Assembly: GCA_028565715.1 (NCBI GenBank)
Contig: JAOXYC010197573.1
Location: 1 to 17,327 of the forward strand
DNA from: Phoronis pallida
Lineage: Eukaryota > Phoronida > Phoronidae
Reading direction: 5' to 3'
Length of the DNA: 17,327 nucleotides
Part shown: positions 15,001 to 17,327 of the stretch, one piece after another
Position numbering within the stretch: position 1 is the stretch's first letter
Layout of the letters: each line of letters starts with the position of its first letter
Program-made: the position numbers and the translations under genes
The notes under the pieces: generated by a model
Databases searched by the model: none
What the model saw: the letters and a program-made list of their open reading frames with translations, nothing else
What the model was told of the DNA's origin: nothing

Positions 15001-17104
15001 CTTTTTTAAATTCAAATGTTTTAAAACAACTCCTCAAAAAATCTTTTGAAATCTTTGCAGATTTGCCAGTCAGTTTAGAAACAACCCAAATCATTATTTA
15101 CTTGACATGAAAAAGGAACTTGCCCTGCAAGAATTGGTCATAAACAGATAAAATAAATAAAACGCCCTTCATATTGTAAAAATCGTTATATTTTGCATAT
15201 ATTCGATGAATGGACAGTTGTGGGGGAAGTGGCCACTGAGCGAGTTGAGATAATTATTTCGTAGCTACACAAAAAAAAATCCCAATAAAGTCAGTGGTGT
15301 AGAATGTTGCTGCATTTTAATCATAGAATGTTGCTGCATTTTAATCAGACTTATTTTAATAGACCGAATTAAAATTACCTGTCTCTTGGGTCTAACACAA
15401 TGTCTCTAGGATTTGTCACATTGTCTGTAATAAGAACGGTTCTCCAACTACCATTAAGTTTAGCTACTTCAATGGTCTCCAACCCATAGTCAACCCAGTA
15501 GAGGTTTCGTCCCACCCAGTCAACAGCAAGACCCTCTGGCACTGACATCCCACCATTGACGAGCTAAAGAAGGAGGTGAAATTGTTATAATTGAAACCAA
15601 CCAACATTTACTTACTTACCATTTTCACCATTTTAGACAACTTTGTGGTAAGAAATTATTGACTTTCAATTTAGCTTAGGAACTCCAGAAACTCTGTCTG
15701 ACTCATTGTCCAGCTTTTGACTAAAAATGTTTTGCAGAGAAAAATGTATGAAAATCTATTATTTAATATCAAATTTGGTGCTGTAAAATTATATGCACTC
15801 TTTTGGTAACTTTACAATTTCTCAACAAATACACTTCATTTCACCACCACTTACCACAGTGACGTTCGTCCCATTGTAGTAGGAGCTGTAAAGTTTCTCT
15901 CCACCTGCGTCTGCCCAGAATATTCTGTCTGTTTGACTGTCAAAGTCTATACCAGAGACCAGTGCGGAGCCGGGTACATCGATGATGAAGTAGGATGCTG
16001 ACGTCAGGTTGATTCTCACAATATTGTTGACATTTGATGCTATGATGTAGGCTGGTGTTTTATCTACAAAACAATTTGAAGTGCCAAAAGTAGAAAACAA
16101 ACAGCATACTAACCTTGTTGTTATACTAGTATAATTAATAATTATTAAGAATCTGAGCAGGCAAACCATATGATAACATCACTAGTGACCTCAAAAAGTA
16201 TACTTAAATTAACCAGGACTGCAGTGCATATCCTTTATCACAGGTCCAACTGCGAGAAGCCTTGGTGTTGGTTACAGCACTGACTACAAGCCATGAATAT
16301 CATTTAGTGCCTGTAACATTGTGGTGAAAGTATCGGCCTTTCAACGAACAGGTGCAAGGTCAAACCTGGCCCAGGCACTTCCCGCTGTGCTAGGATAGGA
16401 TGGTATTGGGAAACTTTAGCAACGGCAATCCGGCTCTTTTCAAACTCTTTTCTGAATCAAAAAGAACAGTGGGGCTATGCAAGAACTGAGTAAGAATTGA
16501 GTGTTATTCATAGGAAATAACAATATGTTTACCTGTAGCCTCACATGACCGTTTATCAGGACTAAGTGTATATCCAGTATCACACGTGCAACTGTAGGAT
16601 CCCTTGGTGTTGTTACAGAACTGACTGCATGAAGCCATGCTGGCACATTCATCAACGTCTGAAAGTAAATTATTGTATGCAATGACATCTATTGGTGATA
16701 AATCATTTGAACCGGATTGCATTATTTGTCAAATTGATCAGGTCTACAGTTGAAACCGAAACCATTCAATAAATTTTAACCGATTGGCATTTCTAACCTT
16801 GTCCATCAATTTGTATGACAACTTGGAATAAATCTTTTTGAAAATCACACCTCAATTTCCCTTCAAAACCTAAAAAATTGCCAAAAAAATTGATAACATT
16901 TTGTAATGAATAATCTGTAGTACTCTCACCAACAAATAATAAAGTGTTTTAAAATTTGTAACTAAACACTATTTTTGAACTTACCCACACAAATCTTAGT
17001 ATCATTTAACTTCTGACCCTCGGGACAGTAGCATTGTGCCCCAAATGGTGTAGACTCGCAGGCGAAACTACATCCTCCATTGTTCACAGCACAGGTGTCA
17101 TCAT
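1..17104 (-). CDS. LRP2: LRP2 (megalin)-like endocytic receptor, internal part of a multi-exon gene
   Basis: Megalin is a very large single-pass surface receptor that takes up many ligands by endocytosis. This window codes for extracellular modules only. Exons, 5' to 3' on the minus strand: 17104-16985, 16658-16533, 16063-15855, 15563-15379, 14922-14700, 13945-13768, 13282-13151, 12438-12269, 11940-11687, 11331-11157, 10798-10573, 10055-9933, 9375-9274, 8961-8785, 8448-8310, 7921-7750, 7165-7052, 3992-3878, 3526-3398, 2950-2711, 2226-2043, 1569-1408, 779-658 and 16-1 (cut). Every intron is GT-AG and every junction keeps frame. Order: EGF, Ca-type EGF, then propeller plus EGF three times, then a fourth propeller. 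LRP2 is preferred over LRP1 and LRP4 because whole stretches match remembered vertebrate LRP2, for example SLHLDP before an F-P-F-Q motif in exon 20, and a GVP-K-A-NMDGT-KTL pattern in exon 10. Both ends of the gene are outside the window. Confidence 0.87.
17..424. other. Rest of LRP2 intron 23
   Basis: Between the exon copies and exon 24 I see only AT-rich intron sequence and the acceptor tract at 18-27. Confidence 0.6.
425..757 (-). repeat. Three tandem copies of the 3' part of LRP2 exon 23
   Basis: Copies start at about 757 (the real exon), 648 and 530, with periods of 109 and 118 bases. Each runs from the FGSN codons past the splice donor. Copy 2 has an 8-base insertion that breaks the frame, and its donor GT is changed to TT. 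Copy 3 keeps the frame through MYWTDW and has G|GTGTGTG at the donor place but no upstream exon part. Exon 24 joins exon 23 in frame, so copies 2 and 3 are intronic. Confidence 0.85.
658..779 (-). CDS. LRP2: LRP2 exon 23: propeller D blade, MYWTDW
   Basis: A 122-bp exon: [20 protein letters not shown], then [19 protein letters not shown]. It joins exon 22 through a Lys codon (VDAFK-NTIER). The donor TTTG|GTAAGTA is near consensus. Two further copies of the 3' part of this exon, including the donor area, follow in the intron. The acceptor GTTTGTAG|G is preceded by AT-rich 17-bp repeats instead of a normal pyrimidine tract. Confidence 0.9.
791..841. repeat. 17-bp tandem repeat, 3 copies
   Basis: Two exact units of TCCCAAATAATAATAAT and a third, imperfect one. 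It occupies the place of the pyrimidine tract of the exon 23 acceptor; on the transcript strand it reads ATTATTATTATTTGGGA. Confidence 0.85.
955..1160 (-). pseudogene. Possible retroelement coding remnant in LRP2 intron 22
   Basis: An open frame of about 65 codons contains [20 protein letters not shown] and then [16 protein letters not shown]. The F-x(3)-C-x(4)-I-x-P pattern after a charged helix resembles the segment before the reverse transcriptase in some Penelope/DIRS-like elements. This is from memory and weak. There is no reverse transcriptase and no clear ends. Confidence 0.25.
1160..1405. repeat. 41-bp tandem repeat, 6 copies, at the exon 22 donor
   Basis: Units begin at 1160, 1201, 1242, 1283, 1324 and 1365 and differ at only a few bases. 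Each contains CTATGG, four bases (CTTC, CTGC or CTTC with a change) and CCATAG, a 6-bp hairpin. The exon 22 donor GT (1407-1406) directly abuts the last unit, so intron bases +3 onward are repeat. Confidence 0.95.
1408..1569 (-). CDS. LRP2: LRP2 exon 22: propeller D blades, YWTDW and YWVDA
   Basis: A 162-bp exon: [20 protein letters not shown], then [20 protein letters not shown]. Two blade cores. The donor TTCAA|GTGAGTG is strong. From intron base +3 onward the intron is made of 41-bp tandem repeats, so the donor sits at the edge of the array. Confidence 0.92.
1817..1919. repeat. Duplicated segment with AAAATGGNGGCCATT palindrome
   Basis: In LRP2 intron 21 (1570-2042), two related segments 64 bases apart each contain CAAAATGGNGGCCATT followed by a similar AT-rich stretch ending in ATTCAAA. 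A split version occurs at 5834-5861. No gene is seen in the rest of this intron. Confidence 0.6.
2043..2226 (-). CDS. LRP2: LRP2 exon 21: propeller D blade, IYWTDS
   Basis: A 184-bp exon: [20 protein letters not shown], then [20 protein letters not shown] and [10 protein letters not shown]. This is a complete class B repeat. The VDPC-x-G ending with a Cys is also present in vertebrate LRP2. Donor is GG|GTAGGG, and the Gly codon is split with exon 22. Confidence 0.92.
2416..2482. repeat. 16-bp inverted repeat in LRP2 intron 20
   Basis: AGACAGAAAAATTCGG (2416-2431) pairs with CCAAATTTTTCTGTCT (2467-2482) at 15 of 16 positions, with a 35-base loop. The motif GAAAAGACAGAAAAAT recurs at 14090-14105. 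The intron (2227-2710) has no other feature that I see. Confidence 0.6.
2711..2950 (-). CDS. LRP2: LRP2 exon 20: start of propeller D
   Basis: A 240-bp exon: [20 protein letters not shown], then FPFQPIV and [18 protein letters not shown]. The 'FL-FA-x(3)-RSLHLDP' start followed by an F-P/PF-Q motif is the clearest LRP2-specific match in the window. The first blade core reads FFSQ, again not YWTD, in line with the family at this blade. Confidence 0.92.
2951..3397. other. LRP2 intron 19
   Basis: AT-rich intron without a supported gene or repeat. Confidence 0.6.
3398..3526 (-). CDS. LRP2: LRP2 exon 19: EGF-like module closing propeller C
   Basis: A 129-bp exon with six cysteines: [20 protein letters not shown], then [17 protein letters not shown]. 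The G-T-L-x-SDG-x-x-C ending matches the LRP2 EGF at this place as I remember it. Acceptor GTTTCAG, donor AAG|GTATTTG. Confidence 0.9.
3527..3877. other. LRP2 intron 18
   Basis: No supported gene or repeat seen. Confidence 0.6.
3878..3992 (-). CDS. LRP2: LRP2 exon 18: closing strand of propeller C
   Basis: A 115-bp exon with no YWTD motif of its own. I found it by looking for the missing link between exons 17 and 19. It reads [20 protein letters not shown], then [15 protein letters not shown]. Vertebrate LRP2 has a comparable K-x-F segment, then a T-E-P stretch, then V-R-x-N and a QP before the EGF. Acceptor is ATTTTCAG|G and donor is CCCA|GTATGA. Phase 0 at the start and one trailing base match both neighbours exactly, which strongly supports it. 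Confidence 0.85.
3993..4552. other. Part of LRP2 intron 17, upstream of the lectin promoter
   Basis: No exon or clear repeat seen. The reading frames here are short and interrupted. It is the likely upstream control region of the lectin gene on the plus strand. Confidence 0.5.
4553..4561 (+). promoter_or_regulatory. TATA box of the lectin gene
   Basis: GATATATAA lies about 110 bases before the start codon. A start site around 4580-4595 would leave a 5' UTR of roughly 80-90 bases. Directly after it comes ACGTCAC, which resembles a CRE half-site; that reading is weaker. Confidence 0.6.
4673..5561 (+). CDS. Lectin exon 1: signal peptide, coiled coil, most of the CTLD
   Basis: It ends at NWYS plus one base, with donor TTCAG|GTATGG. 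Without splicing the frame would run only to a stop at 5627-5629, in the middle of the CTLD long loop, so an intron is required. The N-terminal CTLD pair normally seen as C-P-x-G-W ... C-Y has only its first Cys (206). The second is Phe (217), and extra cysteines sit at 195 and 204. Confidence 0.87.
4673..6371 (+). CDS. Secreted coiled-coil C-type lectin, nested in LRP2 intron 17
   Basis: CDS join(4673..5561, 6244..6371), 338 residues. The start ATG has A at -3 and G at +4. Residues 1 to about 23 form a signal peptide (hydrophobic [16 protein letters not shown]). Residues about 38-190 form a coiled coil; from 60 to 126 it consists of 14-residue units beginning K-[LMV]-[DN]-x-[TAV], one of them shortened to 11. 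NLT and NIT sequons occur near 155 and 179. Residues 204-338 are a C-type lectin domain: YWLGG near 269-273, VWDG near 282, core cysteines 234, 308, 328 and 336. The EPN-type sugar motif reads EPS and the WND motif reads WFA, so canonical calcium-dependent sugar binding is doubtful. Likely an oligomeric secreted lectin-like protein; its ligand is unknown. It lies opposite to the host gene. Confidence 0.85.
5742..6037 (+). CDS. Possible alternative last exon of the lectin gene
   Basis: Fourteen T residues (5712-5725) and CCTGTCTACAG make the strongest-looking acceptor of the lectin intron. After it, in the phase that exon 1 needs, the frame stays open for 98 codons and stops at TAA 6035-6037, which overlaps an AATAAA at 6033-6038. 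The product would be 394 residues with a CTLD cut in its long loop and an unrelated basic tail. Part of the exon resembles a tRNA-derived repeat, so it may be an exonised element. Not shown to be used. Confidence 0.35.
5897..5945 (+). mobile_element. tRNA-derived SINE fragment (A-box part)
   Basis: The sequence around GCTTAGTGGTAAGAGTCCCG looks like a D-arm/A-box of a tRNA-derived SINE. No B-box follows, so it is truncated. Confidence 0.4.
6033..6038 (+). terminator. Second AATAAA, at the end of the possible alternative exon
   Basis: AATAAA overlaps the TAA stop of the open frame in the lectin intron. T-rich sequence follows at about 6059-6080. It would let a transcript end before exon 2. 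Confidence 0.35.
6244..6371 (+). CDS. Lectin exon 2: C-terminal part of the CTLD
   Basis: The acceptor CACATTTCAG|G gives [16 protein letters not shown] after the junction and ends with QRYICEL and a TAA stop. This supplies the last three conserved CTLD cysteines. The frame is right only with the phase of exon 1. Confidence 0.85.
6458..6463 (+). terminator. Poly(A) signal of the lectin gene
   Basis: AATAAA lies 86 bases after the lectin stop codon, followed by T- and G-rich sequence (6487-6500) that would suit a downstream element. Confidence 0.7.
6464..7051. other. Part of LRP2 intron 17, downstream of the lectin gene; probable dispersed repeat
   Basis: The stretch 6735-6890 (a 'cttgagatattgtggtcaca' segment, then GACGCC-rich sequence) resembles a class of dispersed repeats common in marine invertebrate genomes, as I remember them. 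No gene is seen. Confidence 0.35.
7052..7165 (-). CDS. LRP2: LRP2 exon 17: last YWTD blade of propeller C
   Basis: A 114-bp phase 0-0 exon codes for exactly 38 residues, including [20 protein letters not shown]. The 'GV-VF-x-Y-WVDR' pattern marks a final blade. The donor AAG|GTAATC opens the largest intron, which holds the lectin gene on the other strand. Confidence 0.87.
7201..7291. repeat. Foldback element: 26-bp perfect inverted repeat
   Basis: The first 26 bases (GTCATTGAATAATAAATTTC plus six) are exactly repeated inverted at the other end. The inner 18 bases pair at 12 positions around GCCTTTGGC. It lies in LRP2 intron 16 (7166-7749). A second inverted pair, CTTTTTCTCACATGA (about 7312-7327) and TCATGTGAGAAAAG (about 7423-7437), follows. 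The two may belong to one MITE-like element. Confidence 0.8.
7750..7921 (-). CDS. LRP2: LRP2 exon 16: propeller C blades with a degenerate YWTD motif
   Basis: A 172-bp exon: [20 protein letters not shown], then [28 protein letters not shown] and SLQ. The first blade core, expected as Y-[WF]-x-D-[WY]-G, reads YVCFSP. It therefore lacks the Trp and Asp and gains a Cys, although its flanks (RPRIER, LDGTNRT) are well conserved. The second core (IYWVDS) is normal. Frame is kept on both sides, so this is not a pseudo-exon. Confidence 0.88.
8068..8262 (-). other. Small ORF with signal-peptide-like start, in LRP2 intron 15
   Basis: A 64-codon frame starts [18 protein letters not shown], which looks like a signal peptide, then continues as a polar segment and ends with a Cys-rich stretch. 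A good donor (CAT|GTAAGC) lies inside near 8107, so a first exon of a small secreted protein is conceivable. I do not recognise it. A diverged copy of the same DNA lies in intron 7 near 12490-12640 and has an in-frame stop. It may be a repeat rather than a gene. Confidence 0.2.
8310..8448 (-). CDS. LRP2: LRP2 exon 15: propeller C blade, IYFINVF
   Basis: A 139-bp exon. [20 protein letters not shown] is followed by [10 protein letters not shown] and [10 protein letters not shown]. The YWTD position reads YFIN; vertebrate LRP2 also departs from YWTD in this blade, so this looks ancestral. The last codon (Arg) is split with exon 16. Confidence 0.88.
8449..8784. other. LRP2 intron 14
   Basis: No supported gene or repeat seen. 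Confidence 0.6.
8785..8961 (-). CDS. LRP2: LRP2 exon 14: propeller C blades, IYWADIG
   Basis: A 177-bp exon: [20 protein letters not shown], then [20 protein letters not shown] and [11 protein letters not shown]. It holds a full YW-D core and the start of the next blade. One NST sequon is visible. The DWVAG end joins NIYF in exon 15, as in other LRP2 proteins. Confidence 0.9.
8962..9273. other. LRP2 intron 13
   Basis: No supported gene or repeat seen. Confidence 0.6.
9274..9375 (-). CDS. LRP2: LRP2 exon 13: entry strand of propeller C
   Basis: A short exon of 102 bp (34 codons). It reads [15 protein letters not shown] and then [11 protein letters not shown]. The 'S-IRG' and 'MVP-A' motifs match the start of the third propeller after cluster II in vertebrate LRP2 (from memory). 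The acceptor is TTTCTAG and the donor is G|GTAAGC. Phases agree with both neighbours. Confidence 0.83.
9663..9778. repeat. Imperfect inverted repeat in LRP2 intron 12
   Basis: TTGAAAAATCTTA near 9666-9678 is inverted as TAAGATTTTTCAA near 9762-9774, with a second pair, AATAGGCT and AGCCTAT, inside. It might be a degraded foldback element. Nothing else is seen in the intron (9376-9932). Confidence 0.45.
9933..10055 (-). CDS. LRP2: LRP2 exon 12: EGF-like module closing propeller B
   Basis: A 123-bp exon codes for a six-cysteine EGF module: [20 protein letters not shown], then KCACGMGF and a final FSCT. The CLP-x-GP-x(4)-C-x-C spacing matches the corresponding LRP2 module as I remember it. The donor is G|GTACGC, weaker than most others in this gene. 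Confidence 0.87.
10056..10572. other. LRP2 intron 11
   Basis: No supported exon. On the minus strand a 71-codon frame (10316-10101) begins [20 protein letters not shown], hydrophobic at its start, but without any recognised family. Confidence 0.4.
10573..10798 (-). CDS. LRP2: LRP2 exon 11: last blades of propeller B
   Basis: A 226-bp exon starting in phase 0. It contains [20 protein letters not shown], then [19 protein letters not shown] and [12 protein letters not shown]. The pattern 'RIDK-x-G' with 'V-RDN' after a YYTD-like motif agrees with remembered vertebrate LRP2. It joins exon 12 through a Gly codon. Confidence 0.88.
10941..11005 (-). mobile_element. tRNA-derived SINE head
   Basis: On the minus strand an A-box-like TAGCACAGTTGGTAGAGCAT is followed at normal spacing by a B-box-like GGGTTTCATTCC. 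The layout is that of a tRNA-derived SINE head. It lies in LRP2 intron 10. Confidence 0.6.
11157..11331 (-). CDS. LRP2: LRP2 exon 10: propeller B blades, LYWLDEG and LYWTEQ
   Basis: A 175-bp exon with [20 protein letters not shown], then [11 protein letters not shown], and [18 protein letters not shown]. The 'GVP-K' insert before the MDG turn is a hallmark I associate with this LRP2 propeller. It supports the LRP2 assignment over LRP1 and LRP4. The cysteine in DEGCPG is an extra one outside the EGF modules. Confidence 0.88.
11332..11686. other. LRP2 intron 9
   Basis: No supported gene or repeat seen. Confidence 0.6.
11687..11940 (-). CDS. LRP2: LRP2 exon 9: propeller B blades
   Basis: A 254-bp exon, the longest in the window. 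It begins [11 protein letters not shown] and continues with [20 protein letters not shown] and [15 protein letters not shown]. The YWTD position reads YFGN, a divergence I also expect in LRP2 at this blade. It ends with SLVVHPEEG, whose Gly codon is split with the next exon. Confidence 0.88.
11995..12030 (+). mobile_element. tRNA-like fragment (D arm and anticodon part)
   Basis: TAGCTCGATAGGAAAGAG followed by TGTCTGCCTTATAACC resembles the D arm and anticodon arm of a tRNA. The T arm is missing. It may be the first half of a dimeric SINE with the head at 12155. Confidence 0.4.
12155..12232 (+). mobile_element. tRNA-derived SINE head, well kept
   Basis: It has a D-arm stem ACTG/CAGT around TTGGTAA, and a T arm GTGGG-TTCGATT-CCCAT with B-box GGTTCGATTCC. 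The acceptor stem is not convincing and there is no clean terminator, so it is read as a SINE head in LRP2 intron 8, not a working tRNA gene. Confidence 0.6.
12269..12438 (-). CDS. LRP2: LRP2 exon 8: start of propeller B
   Basis: A 170-bp exon with the entry strand [20 protein letters not shown] and the first blade core [20 protein letters not shown]. The acceptor has a T-rich tract (TTTTTTCAG). The donor AAT|GTAAGTAA is close to consensus. It ends in phase 0. Confidence 0.88.
12490..12640 (-). repeat. Diverged copy of the intron 15 segment
   Basis: On the minus strand GAGTTGGAAC, then CTTGAAATACATACAGACGC, then ACTTTGTTC line up with the segment at about 8090-8240 with modest gaps. The copy reads a TAG where the other has an open codon. 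Confidence 0.5.
12801..12951 (-). repeat. Long hairpin in LRP2 intron 7
   Basis: Arms 12809-12869 and 12883-12943 are 61 bases each, pair without gaps, and are separated by 13 bases. 49 of 61 positions are Watson-Crick. Pairing continues outward to about 12801/12951 and more loosely to about 12780/12970. On the minus (LRP2-sense) RNA, 8 of the 12 differences are G-U pairs, giving 57 of 61 paired. Confidence 0.85.
13151..13282 (-). CDS. LRP2: LRP2 exon 7: EGF-like module closing propeller A
   Basis: A 132-bp exon codes for one EGF module with six cysteines: [15 protein letters not shown], then a loop longer than usual, then [11 protein letters not shown] and a last Cys. The start joins exon 6 to give RQPTATNPC, which is close to what I remember of vertebrate LRP2 at this junction. 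In LRP proteins this EGF packs against the bottom of the preceding propeller. Confidence 0.87.
13338..13440. repeat. Tandem duplication, about 50 bp, period 53
   Basis: Copies 13338-13386 and 13391-13440 share GTGGAT-GAACATAA-GCGTC and ACAACTGTGGAAAA. Copy 1 also shares an 18-base run (TGGAACATAAGGCGTCAA) with the LINE tail at 13637-13654. Confidence 0.8.
13600..13690 (-). mobile_element. 3' end of an RTE-type LINE
   Basis: The minus strand reads [18 protein letters not shown] followed by TAG at 13615-13613 and a (TAGG)n tail. The W-R-x-[IL]-V-x-[AD]-L-C-S-T-x-x-E-[ED] end just before the stop is typical of RTE-clade reverse transcriptase ORFs as I remember them. A TGA upstream shows decay. 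It is 5'-truncated and lies in LRP2 intron 6. Confidence 0.6.
13768..13945 (-). CDS. LRP2: LRP2 exon 6: last blade of propeller A and linker
   Basis: A 178-bp exon starting in phase 0. It codes for [18 protein letters not shown], the usual last-blade pattern, and ends with HHPVRQPT. An H-x-x-RQP stretch just before the following EGF module is a recurrent feature of LRP-family propellers. Donor is G|GTGAGA. Confidence 0.9.
14117..14152 (-). mobile_element. tRNA-derived SINE fragment (B-box part)
   Basis: The minus strand shows GACATCTGGGTGTGATTCCC followed by GGTCGAGAG, like a T arm with a B-box. The A-box is missing. Confidence 0.4.
14496..14616. repeat. 11-bp minisatellite, 11 units
   Basis: The unit CTGACCAGACA is repeated with few changes; single related units also lie at 14366-14379. 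As 11 is not a multiple of 3, all three frames carry the same VWSVSGQCL-like peptide, which explains the open frames there. LRP2 intron 5 (13946-14699). Confidence 0.92.
14700..14922 (-). CDS. LRP2: LRP2 exon 5: propeller A blades, FWTDWG and LFYTDS
   Basis: A 223-bp exon with [20 protein letters not shown] followed by [18 protein letters not shown]. These are two successive class B repeat cores, the first nearly canonical. It ends in phase 0 with donor CAT|GTAAGA. The intron directly downstream holds an 11-bp minisatellite. Confidence 0.9.
15300..15347. repeat. Exact 24-bp tandem duplication
   Basis: TAGAATGTTGCTGCATTTTA plus ATCA occurs twice back to back. LRP2 intron 4 (14923-15378) shows nothing else that I can support. 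Confidence 0.9.
15379..15563 (-). CDS. LRP2: LRP2 exon 4: propeller A blade, LYWVDYG
   Basis: A 185-bp exon. It reads [19 protein letters not shown], then IEVAKLNG and [11 protein letters not shown]. This is the full sequence pattern of an LDLR class B repeat: the 'AVDW' strand, the YW-D motif and the 'DP' turn. It leaves two bases that join the next exon to make an Arg codon. The acceptor is CTTCTTTAG and the donor is AG|GTAATT. Confidence 0.88.
15855..16063 (-). CDS. LRP2: LRP2 exon 3: start of YWTD propeller A
   Basis: A 209-bp exon (enters needing two bases, leaves in phase 0). It carries the entry strand of the propeller ([17 protein letters not shown]) and a first blade with FWADAGG in the YWTD position. 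The acceptor TTTTGTAG and donor GTG|GTAAGTGG are good. A potential N-glycosylation sequon (NVT) is present near the 3' end. Confidence 0.85.
16214..16295 (-). pseudogene. Broken partial copy of LRP2 exon 2 (EGF)
   Basis: About 82 bases in intron 2 align with the middle of exon 2, at roughly four in five positions by eye. It shares runs such as CCTTGGTGTTG and the CATGGCTT edge. On the coding strand it starts A-CSQCCN but then has a 1-base insertion and stops. It has no splice sites of its own. Confidence 0.8.
16305..16437 (+). mobile_element. tRNA-derived SINE
   Basis: GTGGTGAAAGTATCGGCCTT resembles an A-box head, and GGTCAAACCTGG about 35 bases on resembles a B-box, followed by a tRNA-unrelated body. 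It starts ten bases after the broken EGF copy. Confidence 0.5.
16533..16658 (-). CDS. LRP2: LRP2 exon 2: calcium-binding EGF module
   Basis: A 126-bp phase 1-1 exon codes for a Ca-type EGF module. It begins DVDEC, the usual calcium-ligand start, and contains [12 protein letters not shown]. That segment fits the C-x-[DN]-x4-[YF]-x-C-x-C consensus for Asp/Asn beta-hydroxylation. The order EGF then Ca-EGF then propeller is standard after a ligand-binding cluster in LRP1, LRP2 and LRP4. A broken partial copy of this exon lies downstream in the following intron. Confidence 0.88.
16659..16984. other. LRP2 intron 1 of window
   Basis: No supported gene or repeat seen. Confidence 0.6.
16985..17104 (-). 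CDS. LRP2: LRP2 exon 1 of window: EGF-like module
   Basis: A 120-bp phase 1-1 exon codes for one six-cysteine EGF module. It holds the NNGGC motif and a [10 protein letters not shown] segment typical of EGF repeats in LDL-receptor family proteins. The acceptor is TTCAAG and the donor is G|GTAAG. Its last base completes the Asp codon that starts the next exon (DVDEC). Class A ligand-binding repeats are expected upstream, beyond the right edge. Confidence 0.85.
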
Positions 17105-17327
17105 CTTGAAATGAAACGGAGAGCAGAGATGTTAGTCAAATATTGAATAAATTCTAGCCATAAATAACTCACAAACATCAAATGAGGCAGATAAAATATG
17201 TCATTAACGAAAATAAAATTATTTGGTGTCAAAAATCGTGAAGTTTTATATATTTTATTATAAAATTATTTACTGCACAGTTTAACAGTTTATAAGCATT
17301 AATTGTCAATTTGGGCACCAAAAGATT

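Noticed and set aside
16440-16688. Minus-strand frame overlapping LRP2 exon 2
   Set aside because: It is a shifted frame of the EGF exon; only the other frame has the six cysteines and joins its neighbours in phase.
1-17327. Assignment of the receptor to LRP1, LRP4 or LRP5/6
   Set aside because: Two EGFs before the first propeller exclude LRP5/6. Details in exons 10, 11, 13, 18 and 20 fit LRP2 better than LRP1 or LRP4, though this rests on memory and not on an alignment.

Overview
This is animal nuclear DNA: AT-rich, with short spliced exons, GT-AG introns, SINE-like repeats and a LINE tail. The minus strand carries an internal part of a gene for LRP2 (megalin), the giant endocytic receptor of the LDL-receptor family. 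I traced 24 exon pieces (the last one cut by the window edge). All 23 complete exons have GT/AG borders, and codon phases match at every junction, giving about 1258 continuous residues. The host is most likely a marine invertebrate, judging by the intron sizes, the repeats and a soluble coiled-coil C-type lectin. I cannot name the phylum or species.

Layout of the receptor gene, reading right to left: two EGF modules (exons 1-2, 17104-16533); YWTD propeller A (exons 3-6) and its EGF (exon 7); propeller B (exons 8-11) and its EGF (exon 12); propeller C (exons 13-18) and its EGF (exon 19); propeller D (exons 20-24), which runs off the left edge. Segment by segment this fits remembered vertebrate LRP2 between its second and third ligand-binding clusters, better than LRP1 or LRP4. 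The ligand-binding class A repeats, the transmembrane segment and the tail lie outside the window.

The largest intron (3993-7051) contains a complete second gene on the opposite strand: a secreted C-type lectin of 338 residues in two exons, with a TATA box and poly(A) signal. It has a signal peptide, a long coiled coil and one CTLD that lacks the usual calcium/sugar motifs. Inside its intron is what looks like an alternative terminal exon.

The other introns are full of small structures: a triplicated exon piece (intron 23), six 41-bp units starting directly at a splice donor (intron 22), a broken copy of an EGF exon (intron 2), a long hairpin that pairs best in the LRP2-sense RNA (intron 7), a foldback element (intron 16), tRNA-derived SINE pieces, an RTE-type LINE end, an 11-bp minisatellite and several short tandem duplications. 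No classic RNA gene or CRISPR array was found. Family assignments rest on remembered family sequences; no search was run.
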